Assembly (NCBI GenBank): GCA_021295965.1
Contig: JAGWBI010000012.1
Span: 1-58,591, forward strand
From: Dehalococcoidia bacterium
GTDB taxonomy: Bacteria > Chloroflexota > Dehalococcoidia > Lucifugimonadales > UBA3495
Length of the DNA: 58,591 bases
Direction of reading: 5' to 3'
Shown here: piece by piece, positions 1-8,006 of the stretch
Layout: the number at the start of each line of letters is the position of its first letter
Numbering within the stretch: position 1 is the first letter of the stretch
Program-made: the position numbers and the translations under genes
Notes under the pieces: generated by a model
Told to the model about the DNA's origin: nothing
Database searches by the model: none
The model's input: only the letters and a program-made list of their open reading frames with translations

Positions 1-2
1 CC

Positions 3-1088
3 CGCGTCGCCGAGCTGCTGGTCAACGCGCGCCGGCCGGTGATTTACGCCGGGCAGGGCGTTCTTTACGCTGAAGCCACGCCCGAGCTGGTAGAGCTGGC
101 CGAGTTGCTCAACGCGCCGACCATGACCACCACGCTGGGCAAGAGCGGATTCCCCGAGAATCATTCGCTGGCCCTGGGCGCCGGGGGCAACACCGGCACC
201 CGCATGGTGGGCGACTTCCTGGCCAACAGCGATGTGGTGTTCGGCATCGGCACCAGCTTCCAGAAGACCCTGGCCGCCGCTCCTGTGCCGACCGGTAAGA
301 CCGTCATCCAGTCCACCATCGACGAGAAGGACCTCAACGGGGAGTACCCGCTGGAGGAGATCATCGTCGGCGACGCCAAGCTGGTTCTGGGCCAGCTGAT
401 TGAGGAAGTGAAGGATCGCCTGGGGCCGGAAGGCCGGCGCGGTGATCAGTCCGTTGTCGAGGAGATCCGACGTGTGCGCCAGGAGTGGCTGGCGGAGTGG
501 ATGCCCCGGCTGTCCAGCAACGATGCGCCCATCAGCCCCTACCGCGTGGTGTACGAACTCAACGCACGGTTGGACAAGGCCAACAGCGTCGTCACTCACG
601 ACTCCGGCAACCCCCGCGACCAGATCGTACCCTTCTATGCGGCGACCACGCCCCGGGGCTACATCGGCTGGGGCAACTCCACACAGCTGGGCAGCGGGTT
701 GGGCTATGCTATGGGCGCCAAGATAGCATTCCCGGAGAAGACGTGCGTCAACCTGATGGGCGACGTGGCGGTGGGCATGGCCGGCACCGATTTCGAGACC
801 GCCGCCCGCGAAAACCTGGGCATCATTACCGTCATCGTCAACAACGGCGCCATGGGCGGCTACGAAAAGAATATCCCCATCGCCACGGAGCGCTACGGCA
901 CCAAGTACGTGACCGGCGAGTATGCCCGCATGGCCGAAGCCCTGGGCGCCTACGCGGAGCACGTAACCGACCCAGCCGAAGTCGGCCCCGCCATCGAGCG
1001 GGCCAAGGAAATCTCCGCCACCGGCCAGCCCTGCGTCCTGGAAATCATCACGCGGGAGGAACCGGTGTTCTCGCAGTATTATCGCTGA
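3..1088 (+). CDS. Thiamine-diphosphate-dependent enzyme (acetolactate synthase-like), 5' truncated
   Basis: The frame is open from the window edge, so this is the C-terminal two thirds of a longer protein; the GTG near position 39 is not a credible start because the coding sense (RVAELLVNARRPV) runs in before it. The visible part is the central nucleotide-fold domain followed by the C-terminal ThDP-binding domain. The ThDP/metal motif reads GDVAVG and ends about 27 residues later in VNNG, so the third position of the usual GDG is Val. The family includes acetolactate synthase, benzoylformate decarboxylase and oxalyl-CoA decarboxylase; the substrate cannot be told here. Family confidence is high, reaction unknown. 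A VapBC pair follows 43 bp downstream. Confidence 0.85.
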   Translation, partial: RVAELLVNARRPVIYAGQGVLYAEATPELVELAELLNAPTMTTTLGKSGFPENHSLALGAGGNTGTRMVGDFLANSDVVFGIGTSFQKTLAAAPVPTGKTVIQSTIDEKDLNGEYPLEEIIVGDAKLVLGQLIEEVKDRLGPEGRRGDQSVVEEIRRVRQEWLAEWMPRLSSNDAPISPYRVVYELNARLDKANSVVTHDSGNPRDQIVPFYAATTPRGYIGWGNSTQLGSGLGYAMGAKIAFPEKTCVNLMGDVAVGMAGTDFETAARENLGIITVIVNNGAMGGYEKNIPIATERYGTKYVTGEYARMAEALGAYAEHVTDPAEVGPAIERAKEISATGQPCVLEIITREEPVFSQYYR

Positions 1089-1131
1089 TCGTCGCATCGC
1101 CCATGCTATGCTGTAATTGCGAGGCTGTGCT

Positions 1132-1407
1132 ATGAGAACCATCACAATTTCAGTGGACGACGAGACCTATCGTCTCTACCAGAAAAGAGCGGACGCCGTG
1201 GGAACCTCGGTAGAAGAGTGGGTCAGCGCACGCTTGGCCCATTTACTGCCCAAGCCGATTTCTGACGCCGAAGCAGAGAGCCGGCGTCAGCAGATGTACG
1301 ATTTGCTGGCCCGCATTGACGCCCGGCGGGAGGCTGAAGGTATGGAATTTCGGCCGGGCAACAAACTGACGCGCGACGAGTTGCACGACCGCAATGCGCT
1401 TCGTTGA
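1132..1407 (+). CDS. VapB-like antitoxin of a type II TA pair
   Basis: A 91-residue protein starting MRTITISVDDETYRLY, a short beta strand then helix typical of ribbon-helix-helix or related DNA-binding antitoxins, followed by a charged C-terminal tail that would wrap the toxin. The ATG at 1132 is preferred to an upstream non-ATG codon because the N-terminal strand begins there. It overlaps the PIN-domain gene by 14 bp, the usual translational coupling of antitoxin before toxin. The antitoxin call rests mainly on size, N-terminal pattern and neighbour. Such pairs normally autorepress; no operator could be recognised upstream. Confidence 0.72.
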   Translation: MRTITISVDDETYRLYQKRADAVGTSVEEWVSARLAHLLPKPISDAEAESRRQQMYDLLARIDARREAEGMEFRPGNKLTRDELHDRNALR

Positions 1408-1822
1408 TACCAATATCCCACTGTACGCGGTAAGCACTTCAGCTGAAGATGCCGACAAGCACTTGATAGCCGTTGATCTGCTGGCGGGGAACGACTTGGC
1501 GCTTTCAGCTCAGGTCATGCAGGAGTTCTATGTGCAAGCAACACGCGCCAATGGGTCGTTGCAACTGACGCACGAGGAAACAACCCAATTTATCAACACG
1601 GTACTGTTGCGTTTTCCGGTGCAGGACATTACGCCTGGCTTGGTGCTGGATGCTTTCTCCCTTCGCACGCGTTTCGGTTTGAATTACTGGGACTGCGCGA
1701 TACTGGCGGCGGCTCGTTGGCTCGGGTGCGATGCTGTTTATTCTGAAGATATGAGCGACACGCAGGACTACGACGGCCTCCGTGTCATAAATCCCTTTGC
1801 CCATCTCGCCCAGCTAGCCTAG
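1394..1822 (+). CDS. PIN-domain ribonuclease toxin (VapC family)
   Basis: A 142-residue single PIN domain. The acidic active-site residues are visible in order: Asp in FVDTN (residue 4), Glu in MQEFYV, Asp in YWDCAI and Asp in YSEDM, the four-acid arrangement that binds Mg/Mn in PIN nucleases. VapC toxins cut tRNA or rRNA; the target here is unknown. The gene overlaps the upstream antitoxin by 14 bp, and the next gene (a halogenase candidate) begins 12 bp after its stop, so co-transcription with that gene is possible. All catalytic residues look intact. Confidence 0.88.
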   Translation: MRFVDTNIPLYAVSTSAEDADKHLIAVDLLAGNDLALSAQVMQEFYVQATRANGSLQLTHEETTQFINTVLLRFPVQDITPGLVLDAFSLRTRFGLNYWDCAILAAARWLGCDAVYSEDMSDTQDYDGLRVINPFAHLAQLA

Positions 1823-1834
1823 TCAACAACATCC

Positions 1835-3415
1835 GTGCCAAATCCCCCTATCATCGTCATCGGCGGCGGTCCCGCCGGCTCGTGCGTCAGCACGCTGCTC
1901 GCCCGTCGCGGCTATCCCGTCGTCCTGCTGGAGCGGGAGCGGTTTCCCCGCGCCCATGTGGGCGAATCGCTGCTGCCGGCCAGCATTCCCATCCTGGAGG
2001 ACCTGGGAGCGCTGGACGCCGTGCAGCGGGCCGGCTTCGTCGTCAAGCGCGGCGCCACCATGGTGTGGGGCGCCGATCGGGAGCCGTGGAGCTGGTATTT
2101 CAGCGAGACCAACGCCAGTAATCCCCATTCCTACCAGGTGTGGCGGGCCGAGTTCGACGCCATACTGCTGGACAACGCCCGCCGCGCCGGCGTGGACGTG
2201 CGCGAAGGATGCGCGGCTACCGGCGTGACATTCGACGATAGCGGAACCGCCGTTGCCGTCCAGTGTGGCTTCGCCAAACTACCGGCCCGGTTCGTTGTGG
2301 ACGCCAGCGGACAGGGCGGGCTGTTGGCCCGGCAGTTGGGTTTGCGCCAGTGGGACGACTTCTTCCGCAACCTGGCCGTGTTCGCCTACTACAAGGGCGG
2401 GGAGCGTCTGCCCAACCGCGACGAGGGCAATATTCTCATCGAGTCCCAACCCAACGGCTGGCTGTGGAACATCCCATTACGGGACGGCTGGTCCAGCGTA
2501 GGCGCGGTGGTGGACGCCGAAACCGGACAGCAGGGCATTCGCCAAATTGGCCCACAGCGCTTCCTGGAAGCGCAGATCGCAGCTGCACCGCGCACTGCCG
2601 GAATGTTGGAAACCGCTCACCTGGCGTCCGGGCCCGAGGTGGTGCGAGACTGGTCGTATCGCTGCAAGTTCCTGTACGGGCCCGGCTATATTCTGGCGGG
2701 CGACGCCGGATGTTTCATCGACCCGCTCTTTTCCTCGGGCGTCCATCTTGCCCTCACTTCGGCGACGCTGGCCGCCGCCGCCGTGGCGTCCTCGCTGGCT
2801 GATCCCGACATGGCCGGCCCGGTGGGACAGGTGTACCAGCAGCTGTATTACAAGGAGTACGGGCATTTCCGCGAGTTGGCCCGGCTCTTCTACTCCAGCA
2901 ATCGCACTGCCGATTCCTACTTCTGGGAGGCCCGCCGCCTGCTGGACAACGACCCGTCGCTGACACCGCGCCAGTCCTTCATCCAGGCGGTGGCCGGCCA
3001 GCCGCCTCGGGGCTACGAGCGGGCCGTCCTGTCCCACGGCCTGGCGCCGGTGGCGTTCGGCCACAGCGTGGCCGCCGTGGAGGCGGAGCGTCAGTACCGC
3101 CAGTCTGAGGGACTGCCAACCGACGCCTGCATCCGCCTCGCTGACGGTGTGCTGTTACAACGTCAGCCGGTGCTGGCCGACGGGGAATTCGTCTGGGGAT
3201 ACGGACTGGTGACCGACGGACACCCTGAGGGGTTGCCGTGCAGTGGCCTGGTGGCCCGATTGCTGCACGGTTTGGGCGCCGGCCAAGTCGTCGTCGCCGC
3301 CATCGACGCGCTATGTGACGGCCTGGAACCGGCCGCGCGTCGGCAGGTGGAACAGGTCGCGACCCAGGCGTTGCAGATACTGTACGTCGACGGCGCTCTC
3401 GACCTGGCGAATTAG
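1835..3415 (+). CDS. FAD-dependent halogenase-family protein
   Basis: A 526-residue flavoprotein. An N-terminal Rossmann motif IGGGPAG lies at residues 9-15. Lys71 in FVVKRGA matches the position of the conserved lysine of flavin halogenases that carries or positions hypochlorous acid. The diagnostic GWxWxIP motif appears as GWLWNIP at 208-214, and the second flavin motif GDAGCFIDPLFSSG is at 289-302. Together these point to the FADH2-dependent halogenase branch (CmlS/PltA/PrnA-like) rather than plain geranylgeranyl reductases. The start is GTG at 1835; no ATG fits before the Rossmann strand. No flavin reductase, carrier protein or biosynthetic cluster is adjacent, so the substrate is unknown, and a non-halogenating monooxygenase remains possible. 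Confidence 0.75.
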   Translation: MPNPPIIVIGGGPAGSCVSTLLARRGYPVVLLERERFPRAHVGESLLPASIPILEDLGALDAVQRAGFVVKRGATMVWGADREPWSWYFSETNASNPHSYQVWRAEFDAILLDNARRAGVDVREGCAATGVTFDDSGTAVAVQCGFAKLPARFVVDASGQGGLLARQLGLRQWDDFFRNLAVFAYYKGGERLPNRDEGNILIESQPNGWLWNIPLRDGWSSVGAVVDAETGQQGIRQIGPQRFLEAQIAAAPRTAGMLETAHLASGPEVVRDWSYRCKFLYGPGYILAGDAGCFIDPLFSSGVHLALTSATLAAAAVASSLADPDMAGPVGQVYQQLYYKEYGHFRELARLFYSSNRTADSYFWEARRLLDNDPSLTPRQSFIQAVAGQPPRGYERAVLSHGLAPVAFGHSVAAVEAERQYRQSEGLPTDACIRLADGVLLQRQPVLADGEFVWGYGLVTDGHPEGLPCSGLVARLLHGLGAGQVVVAAIDALCDGLEPAARRQVEQVATQALQILYVDGALDLAN

Positions 3416-3427
3416 CGGCTGGATTCG

Positions 3428-4009
3428 TCAGGGCTTCACCCAAGTCTCCGACCAGGCAATGCACGCCGTGCTGCTCTGGGCCGGCCCTCGCGCTTCCAGG
3501 GACACCACGCCGCTGAGCGCCCGGTCTCCCACCGTGATCTGCGCGCTGCGGGCCGGGAAGAAGCAGCTGTACACGCCGTGGGTGCGGCCGGATTCGGGGC
3601 CGGCGGGATTGTTGAGCACGAAGGGCGTCAGGAAGTCGTGCCAACTTAGGACCACCGTCTCGGTGGATGCGGCGACGATCTCGTTGTAGGCGCTTTCAAT
3701 ACCGCCGGACCTGCTGAACTCCGCGGGGATCACCGGAAGGTTGGGATCGGCGAACTCCGGGAATAGCATACTTTCGATTTCGTCCTGCAGGTAGCGCGTC
3801 ATGGCGATATTGTCGGAATAGACGCGCACCGGGTCACGCTCGAGATCCGTGCTCTTGAGGAACAGAACGTGACCCGCGCCTCCCGGCGACCAGAGGATGC
3901 GCCAATGGCTGGTGCGGGTGGTCTGCTCGCCGCCGGCCTCCTGGGCCAGCCGGATGAACGAGTTTTCGCCGGTTAAACAAACCTGGTTGGGATCAACAGG
4001 GGTAGTCAT
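3428..4009 (-). CDS. Hypothetical protein, 193 aa
   Basis: Not recognised. The protein is soluble-looking with no signal peptide or membrane segment, and has alternating strand/helix character: a segment around SHWRILWSPGGAGHVLFLKS, then an acidic helix and a C-terminal strand-rich half. The ATG is preceded by GGAGATG at good distance, which supports it as a real gene. It lies 3'-to-3' with the halogenase gene (12 bp apart) and just downstream, in the same direction, of the PIN/antitoxin pair, so it may be read through from that promoter. Confidence 0.6.
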   Translation of the reverse strand: MTTPVDPNQVCLTGENSFIRLAQEAGGEQTTRTSHWRILWSPGGAGHVLFLKSTDLERDPVRVYSDNIAMTRYLQDEIESMLFPEFADPNLPVIPAEFSRSGGIESAYNEIVAASTETVVLSWHDFLTPFVLNNPAGPESGRTHGVYSCFFPARSAQITVGDRALSGVVSLEARGPAQSSTACIAWSETWVKP

Positions 4010-4036
4010 AAATCACATCTCCGTCGGTTCAGGGCC

Positions 4037-4417
4037 TCAAGGTCGGTACGGTACGTCGTACTGCGCGATTCGCCAGTCATCGGTGATCAGAATGAGGTCT
4101 TCAATCTGCGCCTGCGCCACGAGCATCCGGTCAAAGGGGTCGCGGTGCAGCAACGGCAAGCGGCCGGCGGTTTTGGCGTGAGCAGCGTTGATTTCCAGCA
4201 ATCTGAATCGAGAGTCATCCACGACCTGCTCCGGTTCTTGATCCAGCGGCTGCAGCTTGCCCAAGCCCTGTTTGATTGCCATCTCCCAAATACTCGCGAC
4301 GTTGATGAATACCCGGTTAGTGGGATCTCTCAGGATACGATAAGTATCTTCCTTCAAGGTACGGGCGGACGTCGCATACCAAAGGAATACGTGCGTGTCG
4401 GGCAAGTAGTCCGACAT
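4037..4417 (-). CDS. PIN-domain toxin (Sll0205-like VapC)
   Basis: A 126-residue PIN domain of the subgroup with the pattern DTHVFLW near the N-terminus, ASIWEMAIK in the middle and HRDPFDRML followed by ITDD near the C-terminus. The acids in DTH, IWE, DPFD and TDD supply the metal site; all are present. It begins 2 bp after the stop of its antitoxin, so the two are co-transcribed. This is a different PIN subgroup from the pair at 1.1-1.8 kb, so the two modules are not recent duplicates. Confidence 0.88.
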   Translation of the reverse strand: MSDYLPDTHVFLWYATSARTLKEDTYRILRDPTNRVFINVASIWEMAIKQGLGKLQPLDQEPEQVVDDSRFRLLEINAAHAKTAGRLPLLHRDPFDRMLVAQAQIEDLILITDDWRIAQYDVPYRP

Positions 4418-4419
4418 GG

Positions 4420-4647
4420 CTATTTGTAAAAATCCTCAATGATGTCTTCTGGCGTGTCGCAGAAATCTTCAGGAACCACGAATTTCCCTTTCAACACGCC
4501 CGGACGTGGCGTCGGCCGGTACGCGTCGTGAGGGACTAACTTGACCCAAGGTTGGCCGTCCCTGAATATGACCACCTCGCGCTGGAACCAAGACTGCTGG
4601 GCCAGTTCGGCCATTTCTTCCGGCAGTTCGCTGACGTCAATCCGCAT
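4420..4647 (-). CDS. Antitoxin of PIN pair (Phd/VapB-like)
   Basis: A 75-residue protein with an N-terminal region MRIDVSELPEEMAELAQ, a strand-rich middle (EVVIFRDGQPWVKLVPH) and an acidic tail PEDFCDTPEDIIEDF. The PGVLKGK...PEDF...EDI tail is the common toxin-wrapping pattern of small antitoxins paired with this PIN subgroup. GAGGG lies at ribosome-binding distance before the ATG. It precedes the toxin gene by 2 bp. Assignment is by tail pattern and neighbour. Confidence 0.8.
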   Translation of the reverse strand: MRIDVSELPEEMAELAQQSWFQREVVIFRDGQPWVKLVPHDAYRPTPRPGVLKGKFVVPEDFCDTPEDIIEDFYK

Positions 4648-4695
4648 TTTGATTCCCTCTCGTCGCCGTCGTTTCGTGGCGTCGTTCCGTAACCA

Positions 4696-5472
4696 TTATA
4701 GCCCGTCGGCCGCTGCCCGCATCGTCTTCAGGTACTCGTTGCTCGCCCCCTGTATCAGCCGGCCGACGGTGTTGTGGAAGTAGCGCACTCCGAGTTCGAG
4801 GTAATGGGGTACCAGGTTGTCCGGGCAGCTGCAACCGGCGATAACGCCGGCGGCCGCGATTTGCTGCACGCCCTTCTCCACCAGCGCCTGGACCTCCGGG
4901 TGGGTCTGCTGACCGGGGTAGCCCATGCTCTGGGACAAGTCGCCGGAGCCGATGAAGTACACGTCCACGCCGGGCACCTTGACCAGTTCGGGAATGTTCT
5001 CGATGGCCTCCACCTCCTCCAGCATCAGGCACACCAGGGTGTTGCGGTTGGCCTCGGCCACGTACTCCGGGGTGGAGCCGCTGAAGCCGTACTCGGCCGG
5101 CCGGCCGCCGCTGAACAGGCCACGCTCACCCTCCGGGAAATACTTGACCGCCGACACCGCCGCCCGCGCCTCCTCAGCTGTGTTCACATGGGGCACCTGG
5201 ACGCCCCAGGCTCCCCGGTCCAGGAAGGGTGAGATGATCTCAGGGCGGTTCCCCACCGGACGCACGATGGGAGCGGTTCCCGAGTATTCGGCGGCCCGGA
5301 TCATGTCCTCGGCCAGATCAATGGTGATGCTGCCGTGCTCGTTGTCGATCAACACCCAGTCGTAGCCGAGATACCCCAGCATTTCCACCACCTGCGGCGA
5401 GGGAAAGGTGATCATTGAGCCGAATACCGGCTGACCCGCCTCCAGCTTTTGCTTCATCGTGTTTTCGCGCAT
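4696..5472 (-). CDS. HpcH/HpaI-family aldolase (class II, 2-oxo acid aldol lyase)
   Basis: A 258-residue TIM barrel. The motif LIDNEHG near the N-terminus (catalytic His and substrate contacts), the VQVPHV strand, and the metal pair Glu in CLMLEEVEAIEN with Asp in FIGSGDLS are all present, so the enzyme looks complete. Family members cleave 4-hydroxy-2-oxo acids (such as 4-hydroxy-2-oxoheptanedioate) to pyruvate or a related keto acid plus an aldehyde. The ATG at 5472 has AGGAG nine bases upstream; the longer in-frame extension has no such signal. The gene is divergent from the regulator at 5752, with the shared upstream region carrying 11-bp repeats. Confidence 0.88.
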   Translation of the reverse strand: MRENTMKQKLEAGQPVFGSMITFPSPQVVEMLGYLGYDWVLIDNEHGSITIDLAEDMIRAAEYSGTAPIVRPVGNRPEIISPFLDRGAWGVQVPHVNTAEEARAAVSAVKYFPEGERGLFSGGRPAEYGFSGSTPEYVAEANRNTLVCLMLEEVEAIENIPELVKVPGVDVYFIGSGDLSQSMGYPGQQTHPEVQALVEKGVQQIAAAGVIAGCSCPDNLVPHYLELGVRYFHNTVGRLIQGASNEYLKTMRAAADGL

Positions 5473-5643
5473 CGTGCCGTGCTCCTGTCCAGTGAATTTC
5501 ACAGATCCATCTGACGGAATGCTATGCTCGGTGGTGCCTATCGTCAACACCGGGTTTGAACCAATGGCGCGTTGGGCGCAGACGGGTGGGTTCCGCCGGC
5601 GGTGCAGGACCCGGACCATGAACTCCGGCCACTTACTTTACCC

Positions 5644-5683
5644 TGTAACAAAAGCGTAACGGGTTCGTAATCACTCGTTAATC
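5644..5683 (+). promoter_or_regulatory. Four direct repeats at 11-bp pitch, PhoB/OmpR-type operator candidate
   Basis: The units TGTAAC, CGTAAC and CGTAAT start at 5644, 5655 and 5666, exactly 11 bp apart, and a fourth, variant unit CGTTAAT follows at 5676. OmpR/PhoB-family winged helices bind tandem direct repeats with this pitch, and one such regulator starts about 70 bp downstream. The function as its autoregulatory site, also serving the divergent aldolase gene, is inference. Confidence 0.5.
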
Positions 5684-5751
5684 CGCCGGCCGCAAAATGA
5701 CGCCAGCGGCGGCAATCACCACTCCCACGTCGCCAGCGTTCGGGTATCGCC

Positions 5752-6444
5752 ATGACTTTGCACCCCAGGTTTCAATCAGCCACCCGCCCGACGGCCCGCG
5801 TTCTGCTGCTGGGTTGTGGTTGGGATACGTTGCAGAGCGCATTGAACGTTGCCGCCGACACCGGGGCCATCGAGTTGATGGGGCCGGAGCCGGCATACGA
5901 CGCCGAAACCGACTACGGTCCCGATTCGCCGGCGGTGCTCCTCCTGTCTCCCGACGCCGACGGAGCCGTTTTCAGCCGGGACGATGCCGCTCCCATGGTG
6001 CTGCGGTGCATCGCCGACAATGAACTGGCCGCCCCGGATATATACGAGGACTCCGATGACTTTGTAACCGTGCCCTGCCCTCCGGCGGAACTCATCAAGC
6101 GCATCCTGCGCCTGGCCCGGCGCTTCGAGCGTTCGGCGGCGTCGGCAGAGTCAATAAGTGTGGGCGGCATTACCCTGAACCCGGCCACCTATCAGGTCAC
6201 GGCCAACGGCCGGCCCGTGGACCTGGCCTGGCTGGAGTTCCAGCTGCTGTCGTTCCTGATGGAAAACGTGGGCAAGGTTTTCACCAGAGATCAACTCCTC
6301 GCCAACGTCTGGGGCGTGGAGAATATCGGCGGTACCCGCACGGTGGACGTCCACATCCGCCGCCTGCGCTACAAGCTGGAAATCGGCGGCGATACCTACT
6401 TCCGCACCGTCAAAAACGTGGGCTACGGCATGGTGGAACCATGA
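5752..6444 (+). CDS. OmpR/PhoB-type winged-helix regulator with a degenerate receiver
   Basis: A 230-residue protein. The C-terminal half (about 135-230) is a clear OmpR/PhoB winged helix: LAWLEFQLLSFL, then TRDQLLANVWG, TVDVHIRRLRYKLE and a terminal wing FRTVKNVGYGM. The N-terminal ~110 residues have receiver-like spacing (ARVLLLGCG..., PAVLLLSPD...) but the expected phospho-acceptor Asp is replaced in LLLSPD and the conserved Lys before Pro in the last strand is missing (FVTVPCPPAEL). So activation by aspartate phosphorylation is unlikely, and no histidine kinase is adjacent. The repeats at 5644-5683 are its probable binding site. Confidence 0.85.
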   Translation: MTLHPRFQSATRPTARVLLLGCGWDTLQSALNVAADTGAIELMGPEPAYDAETDYGPDSPAVLLLSPDADGAVFSRDDAAPMVLRCIADNELAAPDIYEDSDDFVTVPCPPAELIKRILRLARRFERSAASAESISVGGITLNPATYQVTANGRPVDLAWLEFQLLSFLMENVGKVFTRDQLLANVWGVENIGGTRTVDVHIRRLRYKLEIGGDTYFRTVKNVGYGMVEP

Positions 6445-6471
6445 GCAGACGGTCGCGAAAGAGACAAAAGT

Positions 6472-6500
6472 GTAGGGGCGAATGGTTATTCGCCCCTAAC
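6472..6500. repeat. Dispersed palindrome, family A copy
   Basis: The sequence GTAGGGGCGAAT-GGTT-ATTCGCCCCTAA forms a near-perfect 12-bp stem. It lies between the regulator and the P450 gene, followed at about 6501-6536 by another common intergenic motif (TGGATTCCAG ... GGGAATGACGGG). At least five closely similar copies occur in this window. Confidence 0.85.
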
Positions 6501-6543
6501 GCGCACTGGATTCCAGTTTTAGCGGGAATGACGGGGTTTTCGC

Positions 6544-7773
6544 TTACCACTCGGCCGGCAAACTCACCACGCCGCGGATGTTGAGCAGGTTGTGGTACTC
6601 CAGCTGGTCCGGGTCGGAGGCGAACCGGAAGGGCGGGAACTTGCGGGTGAGGGCGCGGAAGGCTTCCTGGCCCTCCAGCCGGGCCAGGTTGGCGCCGAGG
6701 CAGTGGTGGATGCCGCCGCCGAATGCCACATGGGGGTTCGGATAGCGGGTGATGTCCAGGTCCTCCGGATTCTCGAAGGCCATGGGGTCCCGGTTGGCGG
6801 CGTTGATGATAACCATCACCTTCTCGCCCTCGCGGATTTTCTGGCCGGCCAGCTCAATGTCCTCCAAGGCGATGCGGGGAGCGCGCTTGACCGGAGAATC
6901 GTAGCGCAGCAGTTCTTCGGTGGCGCGCACCAGCAGGCTGTCGTCCTCCTTGAGCATGTTCCACTGCTCGGGATTCTTCATCAGCGCCATGGTGCCGTTG
7001 CCCACCAGGTTGATGGTGGTCTGGTGGCCGGCGATGAGCAGCAGTAGCGTGTTGCCCAGGACCTCTTCCCGGCTCAGCTCACCCTCGCGTTCGCCGATGG
7101 CCAGGACGGAAAGCAGGTCGTCTGACGGCTCACCCACGCGCTGTTCCACCAGGGGGTTCACGTAGTCGTTCAGCGTGGTGATGGCCTCATGCACCCGGGT
7201 GTGCCGATCGGGCGATTCCTGGTCCAGGGACAGGAGTTGCCGCGACAGCGTGCGGATGAACTCGCGGTCTTCCCCCGGCATCCCGAGCCAACTAGCGATG
7301 ACCAGCACCGGCATGGCGTTGGCGAAGTCCTTGAGGACGTCCATATCGTCGCTTTCGGGGTCAAAGTCCTTCAGCAGGTCCTGGATGATGTTCTGCACCA
7401 TCGCCCGGAAGCGGTTGTCGATGTACTTGGGGTTGAACACCGGGTGAACGGCGCGGCGCATCCGCAGGTGGTCGGGACGGTCCCGGCGGATGAACCAGTT
7501 GTTCATATAGTCCAGGTTGAACTTGTACTTGGGAAAGTCCTCTTCCGAAATCGGCGGGCTGGGCGGCTTATCGTCGCGCAGGAACACCTCGGAGGAAAAG
7601 TATTCGGGGTGCCGCAGCGCCCACACCACCGCCTGATAGGACGTTACCACCCAGGTGTCAAACTTGGCGTTCCAGTACACTGGGGCTTCTTCCCGCAGCA
7701 TCGCATAGTACGGATACGGGTTCCGCAGGTTCTCCGGCGACAGCAGTTCGTCGTGGATTCGATCCTTGAGCAT
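6544..7773 (-). CDS. Cytochrome P450
   Basis: A 409-residue soluble bacterial P450. The I-helix oxygen-activation motif AGHQTT is at 248-253, the K-helix ExxR is EELLR at 286-290, and the heme-binding loop FGGGIHHCLG is at 351-360 with the thiolate Cys358; all landmarks are intact and the length is normal. There is no membrane anchor, so it needs soluble ferredoxin/reductase partners, none of which is encoded nearby. It likely hydroxylates a small hydrophobic molecule (terpenoid, fatty acid or xenobiotic); substrate unknown. It is convergent with the regulator gene and followed upstream by a repeat-rich spacer. Confidence 0.97.
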   Translation of the reverse strand: MLKDRIHDELLSPENLRNPYPYYAMLREEAPVYWNAKFDTWVVTSYQAVVWALRHPEYFSSEVFLRDDKPPSPPISEEDFPKYKFNLDYMNNWFIRRDRPDHLRMRRAVHPVFNPKYIDNRFRAMVQNIIQDLLKDFDPESDDMDVLKDFANAMPVLVIASWLGMPGEDREFIRTLSRQLLSLDQESPDRHTRVHEAITTLNDYVNPLVEQRVGEPSDDLLSVLAIGEREGELSREEVLGNTLLLLIAGHQTTINLVGNGTMALMKNPEQWNMLKEDDSLLVRATEELLRYDSPVKRAPRIALEDIELAGQKIREGEKVMVIINAANRDPMAFENPEDLDITRYPNPHVAFGGGIHHCLGANLARLEGQEAFRALTRKFPPFRFASDPDQLEYHNLLNIRGVVSLPAEW

Positions 7774-7875
7774 CGTGGCAACCTCGCTAGCGGTTCAAAA
7801 AGTGTGCAGCGTAATGTTGCCGCAAGCCGCCGGGGTTGTCAACGCAGCAGGTGAACCTCATGCGCACCCACTCTG

Positions 7876-7978
7876 TCATTGCGAGCGAAGCGCGGCAATC
7901 TCGTGGCCGGAGGAGCCATCGTTGAAGCAACGAGATCGCCATCCGCCTGCGGCGGACTTCACTCCTCACGATGACAGA
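7876..7978. repeat. Dispersed repeat, family B (long imperfect inverted repeat)
   Basis: The element opens with TCATTGCGAGCGAAGCGCGG and ends with CTCACGATGACAGAATGG, its ends being imperfect reverse complements, with CAATCTC / GAGATCG arms inside. Related copies lie near 18173-18204 and 44134-44234. It occupies most of the 230-bp gap between the P450 and DUF3179 genes. Confidence 0.65.
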
Positions 7979-8006
7979 ATGGACACCCTCGAAGGCCGGT
8001 CGGGAG

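Noticed and set aside
5540..5660. Possible tRNA on the minus strand (GGTTCAAACCC T-arm-like sequence)
   Set aside because: The T-stem pairs only with two G-T pairs and no acceptor stem partner for the following seven bases exists upstream at tRNA distance, so it is not a tRNA.
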